Shown here piece after piece: positions 36,743-48,700 of a DNA stretch of 64,000 nt (its first letter is position 1; the number at the start of each line of letters is the position of its first letter). The notes under the pieces are model-generated. The model was not told the origin of the DNA. It worked only from the letters and a program-made list of their open reading frames with translations, and searched no databases. Where the stretch lies: NCBI RefSeq assembly GCF_002775205.1, contig NC_036464.1, positions 248,001-312,000 of the forward strand, given 5' to 3'. This stretch comes from Xiphophorus maculatus (lineage: Eukaryota > Chordata > Actinopteri > Cyprinodontiformes > Poeciliidae). Position numbers and translations under genes: made by a program.

Positions 36743-39700
36743 ATGGAGGACGACCCGGAGCAGCCTCCGTCTCTCTCCCAGCTGCTGAGGGTGAGCTACG
36801 AGGCCCGAGCCCAGCACCGCCACGACGAGACGAGCCGCTCCGACGCTCCGTCCTCCCGCATCCAGATTTACGGCTCTCTGAAAGCCAAAGGCGACGAAAC
36901 CGTGGGCCACAACGACGCCCAGTTCCCAGACCTGTCAGCCTTCCTCAGCCAGGAGGAGCTGGATAAGAGTGTGAACTTGGCCTGCCAGGCCATCGGACAC
37001 GAGACCCGAGACGAGAAAGGCGACGTAAAGGCCGCCGTGACGTCAGGAACCGCCGCCATAAGTGACGCCACCAACCACCTCTCCCAAAACACAGTTTCTT
37101 TATCCGCCGTAGCTCCGGTGTCAAACCACTTACCTGCGTCTTCATCCGCCAGGTTCACAGCTGACAGGAAGACGCACAACAGGCAGAGGTGGGTACAGTG
37201 GCCCAGTTAGAGTAGCATATTTTTACTCAAGTAAAAGTAGACAGTAGCCGTCCACTGCACCGTTACACTGCAAAAACAGTCTTACCGAGTATTTTTCTGT
37301 AGTTTCTAGTGCAAAAATCTTATCACACTTGAAATAAGAGAAAACTAACTTTTAAGTATCATTCCAGCAAGATGTAGGAGCTTATTGTAAGTAAATCATT
37401 TCTTAATATTGATGAAAAAGTTCTAGTTCCACTAGCAGATTGACTATCAATTTGCCCTGCGCCGTTACCTAGCAACGCCAGCCAAGCCCAGCCCGTTACC
37501 TAGCAACCCAGTTCTAGTTCCACTGGAAGATTATTTCACTTATAACGTGGTAAAAATGTTTTGTTATAAGTGAAGTAATCTACCAATAGAAGTAGTACTT
37601 TTCATCAACATCAGGGAATTAGTTATTTAAAACAAGCTCCTATATCTTGCTGATAAGTTACTTTTAAGTTAGTTTTGTAATAATTCAGGTGTACTAAGAT
37701 ATTTGCGCTAGACCAACAATACTTTGTAAGATTTGGTGTTTTTGCATTGTGGTAAAAGGTCTACTCAAGTACTGAATAATTGATCAAATTATCAATTATT
37801 TAATATTTAAAAATAACGTAATCTGACAGAACAAAATGACTTTGGAAAGTTTTGTATTTTAAGAACCAAAATGACAATAATTCATATAAGTAACAAAAAA
37901 TAATAAATCAGGCCAATCAATTTTTTCCAAATCAGTTTCGTTCAATAAAAACTTATGAGACTTCAACAAAGGCTGGAATTGTGTCTGTTTATGGTGAATT
38001 TCTGGTTAAAACATGTTTGTTTTTCATTCAGTGGGTAGAAAATCCAGAAATTTTTACTCAAATAAGAGCAGAAATACTTCATAATGAAATTGTTCAAGTA
38101 AAAGTAAAAAGTAAAGCATAGTAAAAATACTCCTAACAGTACATTATTTCAAAAAAGTTACTAAAGAAAACATAATTGAGTAAATGTAACTAGAAACTAC
38201 CCAACTCTGCTCTGGTTACCTAGCAACAACTTGCTTTGTCACAAGCAGATTCAAGTTCCCCCAACTCCGGTTACCGAGCCAAAATAGTAAAAATACTCTG
38301 AAAAATTAAAGAAGTAAATGTAATTGAGTAAATGTAACTAGTTGCTACCCAATTCTGGCAACAGGCAAGACAACATGACGAGGGACAGTGTGGACGCCAG
38401 CGAAGGACTCAACGACACCAGCAGTCTGGCAAAAAGCTCCCCGTACGGTCCGGAGACCCAGTCCAAGAAGGAGTTCCTCAACAAGGCGGCGGACTTCATT
38501 GAGGAACTGTCTTCTCTCTTCAAGGCCAACAGCTCCAAGCGGGTCCGACCGAGAGCTTGCAAGGCCCACCGGACCAGGATCCAGAGCAAAACCCAAACGG
38601 ACGATGCAGTTTACCCCATCAGCCCTGACAACAGGGAGCGCGCTGCCATGCCTGTGGAGGGGGAGCAGGAAACACCCGGGCCGGCGGCGGCCCGGCAGGA
38701 CCCGGGGAGCGGGCGATTGGAGTTTCAGGACTGCACGGTTCCTAAAGAGGAGCAGTTTGACTGCGTTTCTCAGGAACCGCAGGATCTGGATGAAAGCCTG
38801 GCGCCGACAGAGAGTCCGAATCACACGGAGTCGGCATGTGAACCTCCACATTTCATCCTGAAGCTGAAGAGCAGGGAGGTTCCTGAAGGCACCAAGGTCC
38901 AGCTAGACTGCATCGTGAGGGGACATCCTGTCCCTGAAGTCCGGTAAGAAAAAATAAACTGCTTAAAGGGGCAGCATTATGTGTTTTCCAGGTGTATAGT
39001 GCCATATTATAGCATAATTAAGTAACTGTTTTCATCAATTGTTATATATCAAATATGACTTAAAAGAAATTTGACATTGTAATTTAACCCCTTAAAATTG
39101 GTCTCTGTCTCTTTAAAAACTCCTGCTGTTTCTGAAACTCTGCCTTTAGGAAATCATCACAACATGGCTCCTCTATTAACCCTTTATCAACATTTTCACC
39201 AGGGTTGCTCTGAGAAGTAGCTCCTATCATGAGTGCAGTTCCACGTGTTTGCTAATTGCTGCTGGCTAGTCTGAAGGAGCTATGGGAGGAGCTGTGCCTT
39301 GAAGGCGGGTCTAGGTCCTTCCAGGCATTTTGCTCGGCTGAATGGTTGCCATGGAGATTAAAGGATTTCTCAAACATGTATGAAAGAATCAAATCAACAA
39401 TCCAGCAACACAAAGAACCCAGAAAGTATTATATATTTATAGATATATTTTGAACAAACTATGGCCCTGATGTAGCTCCATATTATTCAGCTTTATGTAA
39501 CTTGCCAAGTCTCCCATCAAAGAGAGAAACTGAGAATGTTTTACTGACACTTTCAGAATCACGTGAAGAGTTGATACAGCTAGCTATCAAATAATCACTG
39601 AACGGATTAGGAGTTCGGAAGGAAGATGCTGTTTGTTCCTGGGCCATCCTGACAGAAGTGACATGTGATGATGGCCAGCAGCTGGTCCTGGTTCTGAATG

Positions 39701-42700
39701 GTGTGTGTGTGTGTGCATGTGTGTGTGTGTGTTGAATGGAGTAAATCGTGAAAACAATCAGTCAGAGTTGTCCACAGATCGCTCCTCCGTACAACTAATC
39801 ATCAGAATGCGCTAACATGTGATGTTATTTCTCACGCTGCATTCAGCTGGTTTCCCGTCTGTGCCGGTGTTGTTGGGTTTCCTCCCAGAGCAGCTGAGCC
39901 GTCGGACTATAGGGGGCATGGGCTTGTTGGTCCTCCTGAACATTGTTGAGCCTCTAACTTATACGTGTCCGTGGAGAATGTAGCTGCTGGCCATTTTTAG
40001 ACCGGACTGGCAACGCGAGCTGCAGTCTTGTCTGATAATGGACCGGCTCGGCTCTTGACGGAACTGTGAGGCGCTCGGTGAGATTACTTGAATAGTTTTT
40101 GCTCAGATGATGCATTTATGAGTTTGTGTTGACATTCAGGTGACCTCTGTTTCACAGTTAGCTCATTTTGTTGTGGTTCATGGTGAAAGTTGTGACGTTG
40201 ACTGACTGTAGGGCAGCATCTAGTGATTAATCGTGTAAAAAAAAAAAATTACACATTCCGCAGAGTTTTCATTTAATTTTTATACATCAATCAAAATGTA
40301 TTTTTTGTACAATTTTGGCTTAATTACGGCTATGACTATGTTGTTTTTTCACCAAATAAATAATTGCTTACTAAATTAGTTTAGTACGATTATTTCAATA
40401 ATCGATTAATCGTGATTAATCGTTTCAGCTCTGCACCAAAGCGTTTTTATGCATTTAAAATACATTCAAAGATGCAAATATCCATGTTTAAATAATAAAG
40501 TAAACATTTTATTGCCTAAGATGCAACAACATGGCATTCTTCAAGTGAATTTTTGATTATTTGAAGCAGAGGATTCATCTGCAGCTAAACAAGTACTTCA
40601 AACATTAACATGTGAAAAGCTCTGCCCTTTCTCCTCGACTTAACATTGATACAATGTATGGCTGATCTGTTGTTTATGTTTTGAATTAAGCAATTAATAG
40701 TAATTAAAGGATTTTTATTTTTGAACCAGGTGAAGCTAAAACTGCCACTTGAAGTCCTATAGGTAGAAAATATTGACAGAAACAAAAGTATTTTCTTAAA
40801 CTTAAATGAAAAAATTAGGAATTTTTGTACAGTTTTGGCTTAAATACCACTCTGAGTGTGTTATTCTTTCAACATTTTGCCTTTTTATATACTCCAGTTA
40901 ACAAATAATCAATTTGAGTAATTGATTAATCATGATTAATCCGATTAAAGGTTTCAGTCCTATTTGGCTGCTTTTGCCGTTTTAGCTGTGAGTTGTCTCA
41001 CTTCAAGGAGCCGACGTCATTGTAAAGTGCTGTACTGTCTGTCCACATTCTGCATTGTGTGTACTCTGAGTCTATGTTTAGTGTCGTGCGTAAGGTCAGT
41101 GAGTCGGAGAGGAAACCTCCTCTCTGGTTCTGATCTCAGGAGGGAAAATAGCCCAGCAGGTGCAGCCAGGCCGGGTCTTCGCCTTCATGGGCCAACCGCC
41201 TCCTCCTCTGCTACTCATGCTTTCAATTTAGCCCCTTACTCATCAGAAGCGGCTCCGCTCGGACCCCACAGCTGTTGTTTTGGGATTGAAATCCCGCGTG
41301 TGTGGCTTTTTCTCTTCCTGCTACCACAGAACCGTAAAAGCTTAGATCACTGTCCGGTTTTTTGCGCGCGGACAGGTTTATTGCTGAGCGATGACACCAT
41401 CATACGCTTCTTGTTTGGCCATTGGTTGGATTTTATGGAGTATCAAGGCCTCATCCTCTGAAAATAGACGCCTGCTGACGTAGAGGTATGTTGCTGCTCC
41501 GGGCGGAGGAGTTTGATGTTAACAGCTATAGATTTACAATTAAAATGTGGCTTTATGCCACATTATGTCAAATGTGGGATAAAGTACGTCAATATTTCTC
41601 CTTCTCTTTCAAATTTCACTTGGTTTACCGGTGCTGGTGATGCACCGGTGTTGCAGTAAAAAAGATGCGACTTGCTCATGAAAATCTTTAACTGTTGGGA
41701 ATCAGACCAGAAACAGTTAAATGGGAGCAAAAAAAGACACAACAACCACCAACATCTTCTTATTTGACACACAAAACTGTAAATAAAATGTGTGTTATGT
41801 TTGTTTTCAGCCCACATTAGTTATAGCTCCAAGTCATTTGGTGCATCCCCACCAGTTTTCCACAAATTCAGAAATCCGATCCTTTTTACCTCTGCGAAAT
41901 AGTTTAATCTCAGTCCAGTTGGGTGGAGACACGTCAGTATTGTCACTGATTCTCAGTTAGTTTTATATCTGGATCATGAGGTGCCATTTGTAAAGTTACA
42001 CTGTCAAAATGTAGCAGCAATAATTTGGATTATTTACCCTGTCATAAGAGAAGACATCTGTATTTACATATTTATAAATGCCACAGTTTCAAACTAATTA
42101 TTTAGTTTACAAACTATCAGGCTACAAACACAAATTTAGTAAATTGTTTTAGGTTGAAGCAAAAATATTTAGCACAGCTAAATATATTTAGCTGTTAAAT
42201 TTAGCCAAGCTAGATATTTAGCCCCAAAGTAAATGCTTTGCTAACTAAATATTTAGTTTGTAAATTAAATACTTACCTCGTTTAGATTGCTAACTGTTTA
42301 CTTTGAATCTAAATATTTAGTTAGCAAGTTAAATATGTAGTTCACAAACTAAATATTTGGCTGGGCTAAATTGTTTTTTTCATAACATATCTAATCTATT
42401 TTAATTGATTTTATTTCTGTCTTTCTTTTCTTAAAAAGAAGTAACTGATGAGAAATATTTTCATAAAGTAGATTTTCAGTCTCTCCATTGTGACTTGTAC
42501 GGCAGGGCATTAGGGCCAATTTAGTGTAATTCTTGCTTATTTACAAGAATACAGTCACAACAAAGATGCAGTTTTACCAGAGAATCATCTTAAAATTATG
42601 AGAAAAAAAATTGAGAGAAAGTCTTGGATAATTAATTTAGTTTTTTGTGTTGAAGTTCTTGTTAAATTACTACTTCATTCTTCTAATATTAAGACTTTAT

Positions 42701-45700
42701 TCTCGTATTACTATGCCGAGAATAGTCATAGCAATACGACTATGACATTTTCACTTTATTTAAAAAAAAAGAAGAAATATATTTAAAACACGAATATATA
42801 ATTGTAGATTTGACCTGAATTTAAAGTACAAATAAATGCAACCTGTAAAACATGGTTCTCAAACAAGATGGCCGCCCTCAGTGCTGACATCACTCTGAAC
42901 TATGAAAATCCAAGGAGTGTATTGGTGGGGGAAAAAATTTGATTTTTCAAAAAGTTAATCTTCAAAAACCAAAAAGGACTAATTGATGAAAATCTGTTTA
43001 TTGCCCCACCCTGCCTGAAGCCTCCACAGAGCAGATTAAATTACACGAAGTATCAGAGTAAAAGTGTCCAAATGCAAAATTATGCCACACTTTTCAGATT
43101 TGTAATCTTAAAAGAGTTTCTGAATAAGTAACTTTCCTGTACTGTGGTGAGATCCTGAGATGAACGAATAAAAACGGAGGTGGTTTACTTCCGTTTTCAC
43201 TTCCAGGTGGTTCTGTGAGGGAAAAGAGCTGGAAAACAGCCCTGACATTCAGATCATCACCAGCGGCGAGCTTCACTCTCTGGTCATAGCAGAGGCGTTT
43301 GAGGAAGACACCGGCCGATACTCCTGCTTCGCTTCCAACGTCTACGGGACGGACTCTACGTCGGCTGAGATCTATGTTGAAGGTGAGGCTCGCGTTTATT
43401 TAAAGCATCAGATAATCACCTCTTCAGAGCTTTATTCACACGCATGTCTCATCCTTCAGGTGCTTCCTCTTCAGACTCTGAGGCTGAACAGCGATTTGAT
43501 CATGTAGCCCAGTGAGTTTTACTGTCATGACATCAATCTGGTCAGAAATTTACCTTCTGATAACTAAATATTTTTTATTTTATCAATTTATTTATTTAGC
43601 TGCCATTTTTTATCCATTAATCATTATTCGTATTGCAGCAGGGACGTAAACATGTTTGAGTTTACTGGGAGCAGTGATGGTTATAAAGTCTAACAGTTGG
43701 TTTATTAGATTAAAATTAGTTTCAATCGATTAGACTTTCTTTCAGTGTTGTAGTTTGGCCGCCATCCAGCAGAGGACGCTGCTGGTCATCCTCCAACGGA
43801 GCCAGTTGATGCAAGATGGCGGCCGAACTAGAACTGGAAAGAGAAACGGTCCGAACAGAATCCGCTGTGGGATGAAAAAAAAATCACTTAGTGTGGCTCT
43901 GTTCTGAAATAGAAACACTTGACAAACTCCTTAAGTTTCACTTTAATAGCTTTTTATTCTTCCTACACAACGGAGCTGCGACAACTTCTCTACCAAATAT
44001 TACCGATGTGCTACGAAGGTTAATAACGTGAGAAAACCACAATTTATTCAGTAAATATTTAATACTGCTGACACAAAATAATAATTTAATGATGTTTTTG
44101 TTAAATTTAGCTTGTTATGACAAATTTAACGCTTTATGTTACAGAAAGACTCGATACAAGAGAAAACTCAGGTTTTTAAGAGAATGGCAGCTTGTCAATT
44201 AATAAATCAACCACCCTTATATTAACTCTTTAGTGGATAAATTGAATCTCTAAGTAGTTTCCAAAAGTGAGAATGAAAGTTTTCAATAAAAATACATTTC
44301 TGCATGAAATTCCTGCTTTTAACAACCAAATCTGCATAATCCTATTCCTCCTCTTCTTCTGTTTTTGTTTGTTTTTTAAGGTTGCAGCGGAAACCAAAGT
44401 CATCTCCATCTTTCCCTCAGTCGTCAAACCAAACTCGGCCTGTGAAGGAGGACGACTCGGCATTGTCTCCGCTCGCAGCAGCTGCAGTGGAACCGGAGGA
44501 GGATTTGACCCGAACTGCTACAGAAGCTCCTCTACCCGTCCGGACATCTGCCACCATACTGCAAGTCCCAGAGCTCGCCAGAGTGACCCTGGTTCCTCCT
44601 GCTGGGGAGGAGCAAAGAGTGCTACCTGTGCAGGTGTTTCCCACTTCAGCAGAACTAACAGAAACTGAAAACGCATCAACATTGGCTTTAAATCCAGCCG
44701 GGTCGTCCATACTGTCCACTGCAGAACAAACGCCGCAACTTCAGGTAAACGAGCTGCAAGGTTTCCGTCTGCAGCCTCATTTTTATCCAAAATATTACAA
44801 CCCACATGTCTTCCTGTGAAGTTTTCCAAAACAGGAAGAAAAAAATGGGATTATTGTTGCTCCGGAACTGAGTTCATTTCTAAAAATGTATCAGTTCAAA
44901 TCCAGCAGCATTTCTATTTTGGCATTTTTAAATGTTTGTTTGGATCCAGCAGAGGAGGGCAGAGTTCCCAAAAATGTACTGAAGAAAGAGTAGCACTACT
45001 TCCACATATTTTTACTTAACTAAAAGTAAAAAGTAATTACTTAAGTAAGAGAAAAACAGTATTTGATGAAAACGTATTGAGTAACTGAGCAAAGCATTAA
45101 TCATGTTTAAAAGTTACATTGTCAGACGCACCAAAATATTGGTAATTTTGGTATTTTAAACACCAAAATGAAAATAATTAATATAAATAACAAAAGGTTG
45201 GAGCATTTTTTTCCATGTCAGTTTCTTTCAATTAAAAACTTATAAAACTTTAATAAAAATTGTAGGTGTGTGTCTGTGCCTGGTGAAATTTAGGTTAAAA
45301 CATGTTTCTTTTACATTCAGTGGGTAGAAAATCCAGAAACTTTTACTAAAATAAGAGTAGAGATACTTTATAATAAAATTACTCAAGTAAAAGTAAAAAG
45401 TGCAGCATAGTAAAAATACTCCTAAAAGTTTTTTGTTTTTTTTAAAGTTATTTGAGTAAATGTAACTGAGTAAATGTCCGTAGTTACTACCCGGCTCTGG
45501 TTCTGTGTTTTCCTGCAGACTCCAACCTTCAGCCAGCACTACTCAGAAGAAAGAAGCGGGCCGCCCGTCATGGCCGCCCCGGTGTTCACGGAGGTAGAAA
45601 CCAGAAGTTTACATACGCTGAATTAAGACACAAACATTTATTTTCTTTCTGTCTGAAGTAAAATCAGACCAAACTTCTCTTGCTTTGGGTCAGTTTGAAT

Positions 45701-48700
45701 CACCAAAATTATTTCTGTTTGCTAAATAACATAAAAGTTTGTGAGAAGATTTTTAGATATTTATTTTTTTGCAAATTTCTTTCAATCCAGAAGTTTACAT
45801 ACATCTCATCAGTATCACTTGGGTCAAACCTGTTGGGTTTCCTGCTGCAGCATTTAGCCAATAGACATAACTTTGGTCATTCTGCCATTAACGCTTATGA
45901 GAAAAAAATGATTGTGTCCATTTATTGTGTGTATGTAAATATGTGGTTCCAGCTGCGTTTATGTATCCCTCCGTTTCCTGTTTTGTGAAAAGAGCCTACA
46001 GGAGCTGAGTGCGTCAGAAGGCCAGCTGGTGGTGCTGGAGTGCCGGGTGAAAGGAGTCCCGGCTCCGCGGGTCGACTGGTTCAGAGACGGAAAACTCATA
46101 GAGGACTCCCCTGATTTCAGGATCCTACAGAAAAGTAAAATCTGCCGCCTGTGTTTTCATATCCGTCTGAATAAACGTGTAGAAGAAGAAAAAGCGGAGG
46201 CATTTAAGAGCAGTTCGTTATTTATTTATTTAATGTGATTTTCAGATGTAGAGGGGATATGGATGACTTACAAAAGGTTTTTACAAGAAAAAAGACTGAA
46301 AAGTGTGGCATGCATATTTGTTTTAATGAGTTTCTTGTTCTAACGAGACAAGTTTTATGTCTCTTCATGAAGGGAAACTTTCTTGTTGTGATGAGAAGTT
46401 TTATAAGTTTTTTGGTTTAATGAGATTTTTATATACCACTCTGATTTTTTATGAGAAAGCTTCCCGTTGTATCGAGAACGTTTTCCGTTATAACGCACGT
46501 TTCTTATTTAAACGAGTTCCATTACAAGACGAGTTTTATATAACGCTATTTGTTGAAGGGTTTTTGTTATAACTGTGAAGTTTCTTGTTTAAATGAGAAT
46601 GTTTTGTTATGAAGTTTTATGTCTCGCTATAACGACAAAGTTTCTCTTTATGAAGTGAAATTTGTAACTGGACAAAATGAACTTTTACTTTTACTGCAGC
46701 TGGAAAAGGTCAGCAAGTAAACAGATAAAATTAAATGAGATCTGTGTTCAATTTAAATGTATTTCTCAAACAAAAATCATCATGAATTTGTTAAAAAAGC
46801 TTTTTATAGATGAGTTTGTGACTAAAGTTGGTTTCTGTTCTTGTTTCAGAGCCCAGATCTCCAGCAGAACCAGGTATGAAACTCATTCAGTCTGAAACAC
46901 ATGAGCTTCACCAGAGCAGCGTTTAGAGGAGCTGCAGTGTTTAAAGTCCTCAGCTCTTCTTCTGTACATAAGCCAGGGCTGCGACTCCCACAAACTGGAC
47001 CTTATAAGGTATCCCCCATCCCTGGCTGACGTGGTCCTCCTGCAGCAGCTGCACACCGACTCCCAGCTGAAGTGATGCGTAGAAAAACACGCTGCTGGGC
47101 TGTTTGAAGTGATGCAGGGTTCTTTGTTTTGTTTTTCTTGCAGAGGAAATCTGCACGCTGGTTATAGCTGAGGTTTTTCCAGAGGACTCAGGGATGTTTA
47201 CTTGCACAGCCAACAACAATTATGGAACCGTTTCCAGCTCTGCTGCTCTGAGGGTCAAAGGTAAAACTCCTCTTTCTTTCAACAGAATTAAAAATGTGAG
47301 AGGTTCAGGGATAATGATTATTTTAGTAATCGATTAATCTATTTATTATTCTGACAATTAATCAAATGATTCTGCATATTCTGGAGATTTTTTATTTAAC
47401 CATTTAAATCTTTTTTTACACAATATTAGAAATACATTAAAATGCAAATATACAACTAATTCAATTCCTTTTTAAATAAGAAAATAAGCATTTTATTTCC
47501 TAAATGTATTCCTTTAGAAAATCTGAACCAGGTGAGACAAAGGTGTTTTTATCTTAAATGCACTTATTTATATGCAGTTTTGGCTAATTTACTGCTCTGA
47601 CCAAGTGGCCTTTGTAAAAATCTGTATACTCCAATTAACAATTAATTGATTACTAAATTAGTAGACCATTTCAATAATCAATTAATCGTGATTAATCGTT
47701 TGAGCCCTATAGTATTTTTGGATGAATTTATAAATTGTTCCTGTGTTTTCTCAGCTAACAGCAACAACAGCAGCCATGCGAGGCCTTTCAGCGGGTTACT
47801 GACAGAGTCCCGCCGAGACCAGGGCTTCACCCCGTCGGCTCCGGCTGTGACCTCCCACCCAGAGGTCACGGTGAGCAGCAGCATCCGCCTCGAGCCGCTG
47901 GTTTCCAGCACGTTATGCCTCGACCCATTAAATACCAGCACCCTCCGTCTGGAGCCCTCTGTCCTGAACTTGGACGGCGTCTCGGGGTCCAGTGGTCCAC
48001 GTGTCGATCTCCAGAACCCCAGGCAGATTTTCTCCAGTCAAAGGCCTTTCACTGTGTCTCCTGCGGCGGCGAATACGCCTGAGCAGAAAGCGTCCAGACC
48101 GTCGGATAGACATGCCAAGGCAGCCCCAAACCGGCCAAACGGCGGCAGCGGCGTGGTTCCCCTGCCTGACCCTCCGCCTAACTCCTGCCTGAAAACAGGA
48201 ACCCTGACGAACCACAGAGACTCCCGAGCCGGCGCTAGAGTCGGCCTGCGCGTCCACTTCAAACTCCCCGAGGATGAGGAGGACGAAGAACAAGGCGACT
48301 ACGACGAAGACCTCAGTCTGGCATTGTCCGGCAAAGAGCCGCCGCCAGTACTGGCCAAGCCCAAACTGTAAGTAGAGCCAGGATGAAGTTATATTGATTA
48401 ATGAAGCTGATTTATCAATTAATAATTCATTTATAGGTGGCCATTTTCTTAAAAACATCAGTTTTCTCTTGTATCAAGGGGGCTGACCGTCTGTCCATAA
48501 CATGAAGGTTTTTTATCAGATGAAATTTTTTTAAAGAAGAACATCATATTTTAACCATTTTTTTAAAAATAAACAGAAAATTGTGGTTTTCTCAGGTTAT
48601 TAAACATAGACCTAATTATCAAGTCAAAGTTTATTTATGTAGCACATTTACATTTCAGCTGCTTCACAATAATGTCAACATCATAGGCAGATATGACAAA

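Noticed and set aside
36713-37210. mypn exon 1 read through into RWVQWPS and stop as a separate small protein
   Set aside because: The extension is transposon end sequence; the downstream exon continues myopalladin in frame after splicing at 37188.
38200-38220. Alternative right end of the mypn intron-1 element at 38209
   Set aside because: The flank after it (CTCTGGTT) does not match the left duplication ACAACAGG, whereas the end at 38357 does in 7 of 8 bases.
38345-38861. Antisense and out-of-frame ORFs over mypn exon 2
   Set aside because: Shadows of a GC-rich coding exon whose sense frame matches myopalladin.
40964-41461. 165-codon plus-strand ORF within mypn intron 2
   Set aside because: No recognisable domain, no exon-like boundaries matching mypn phases, and it starts inside a repeat. 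Could be chance.
45594-45960. Active Tc1-like transposon
   Set aside because: Only terminal-repeat-like words are visible; no transposase frame and no intact outer ends.
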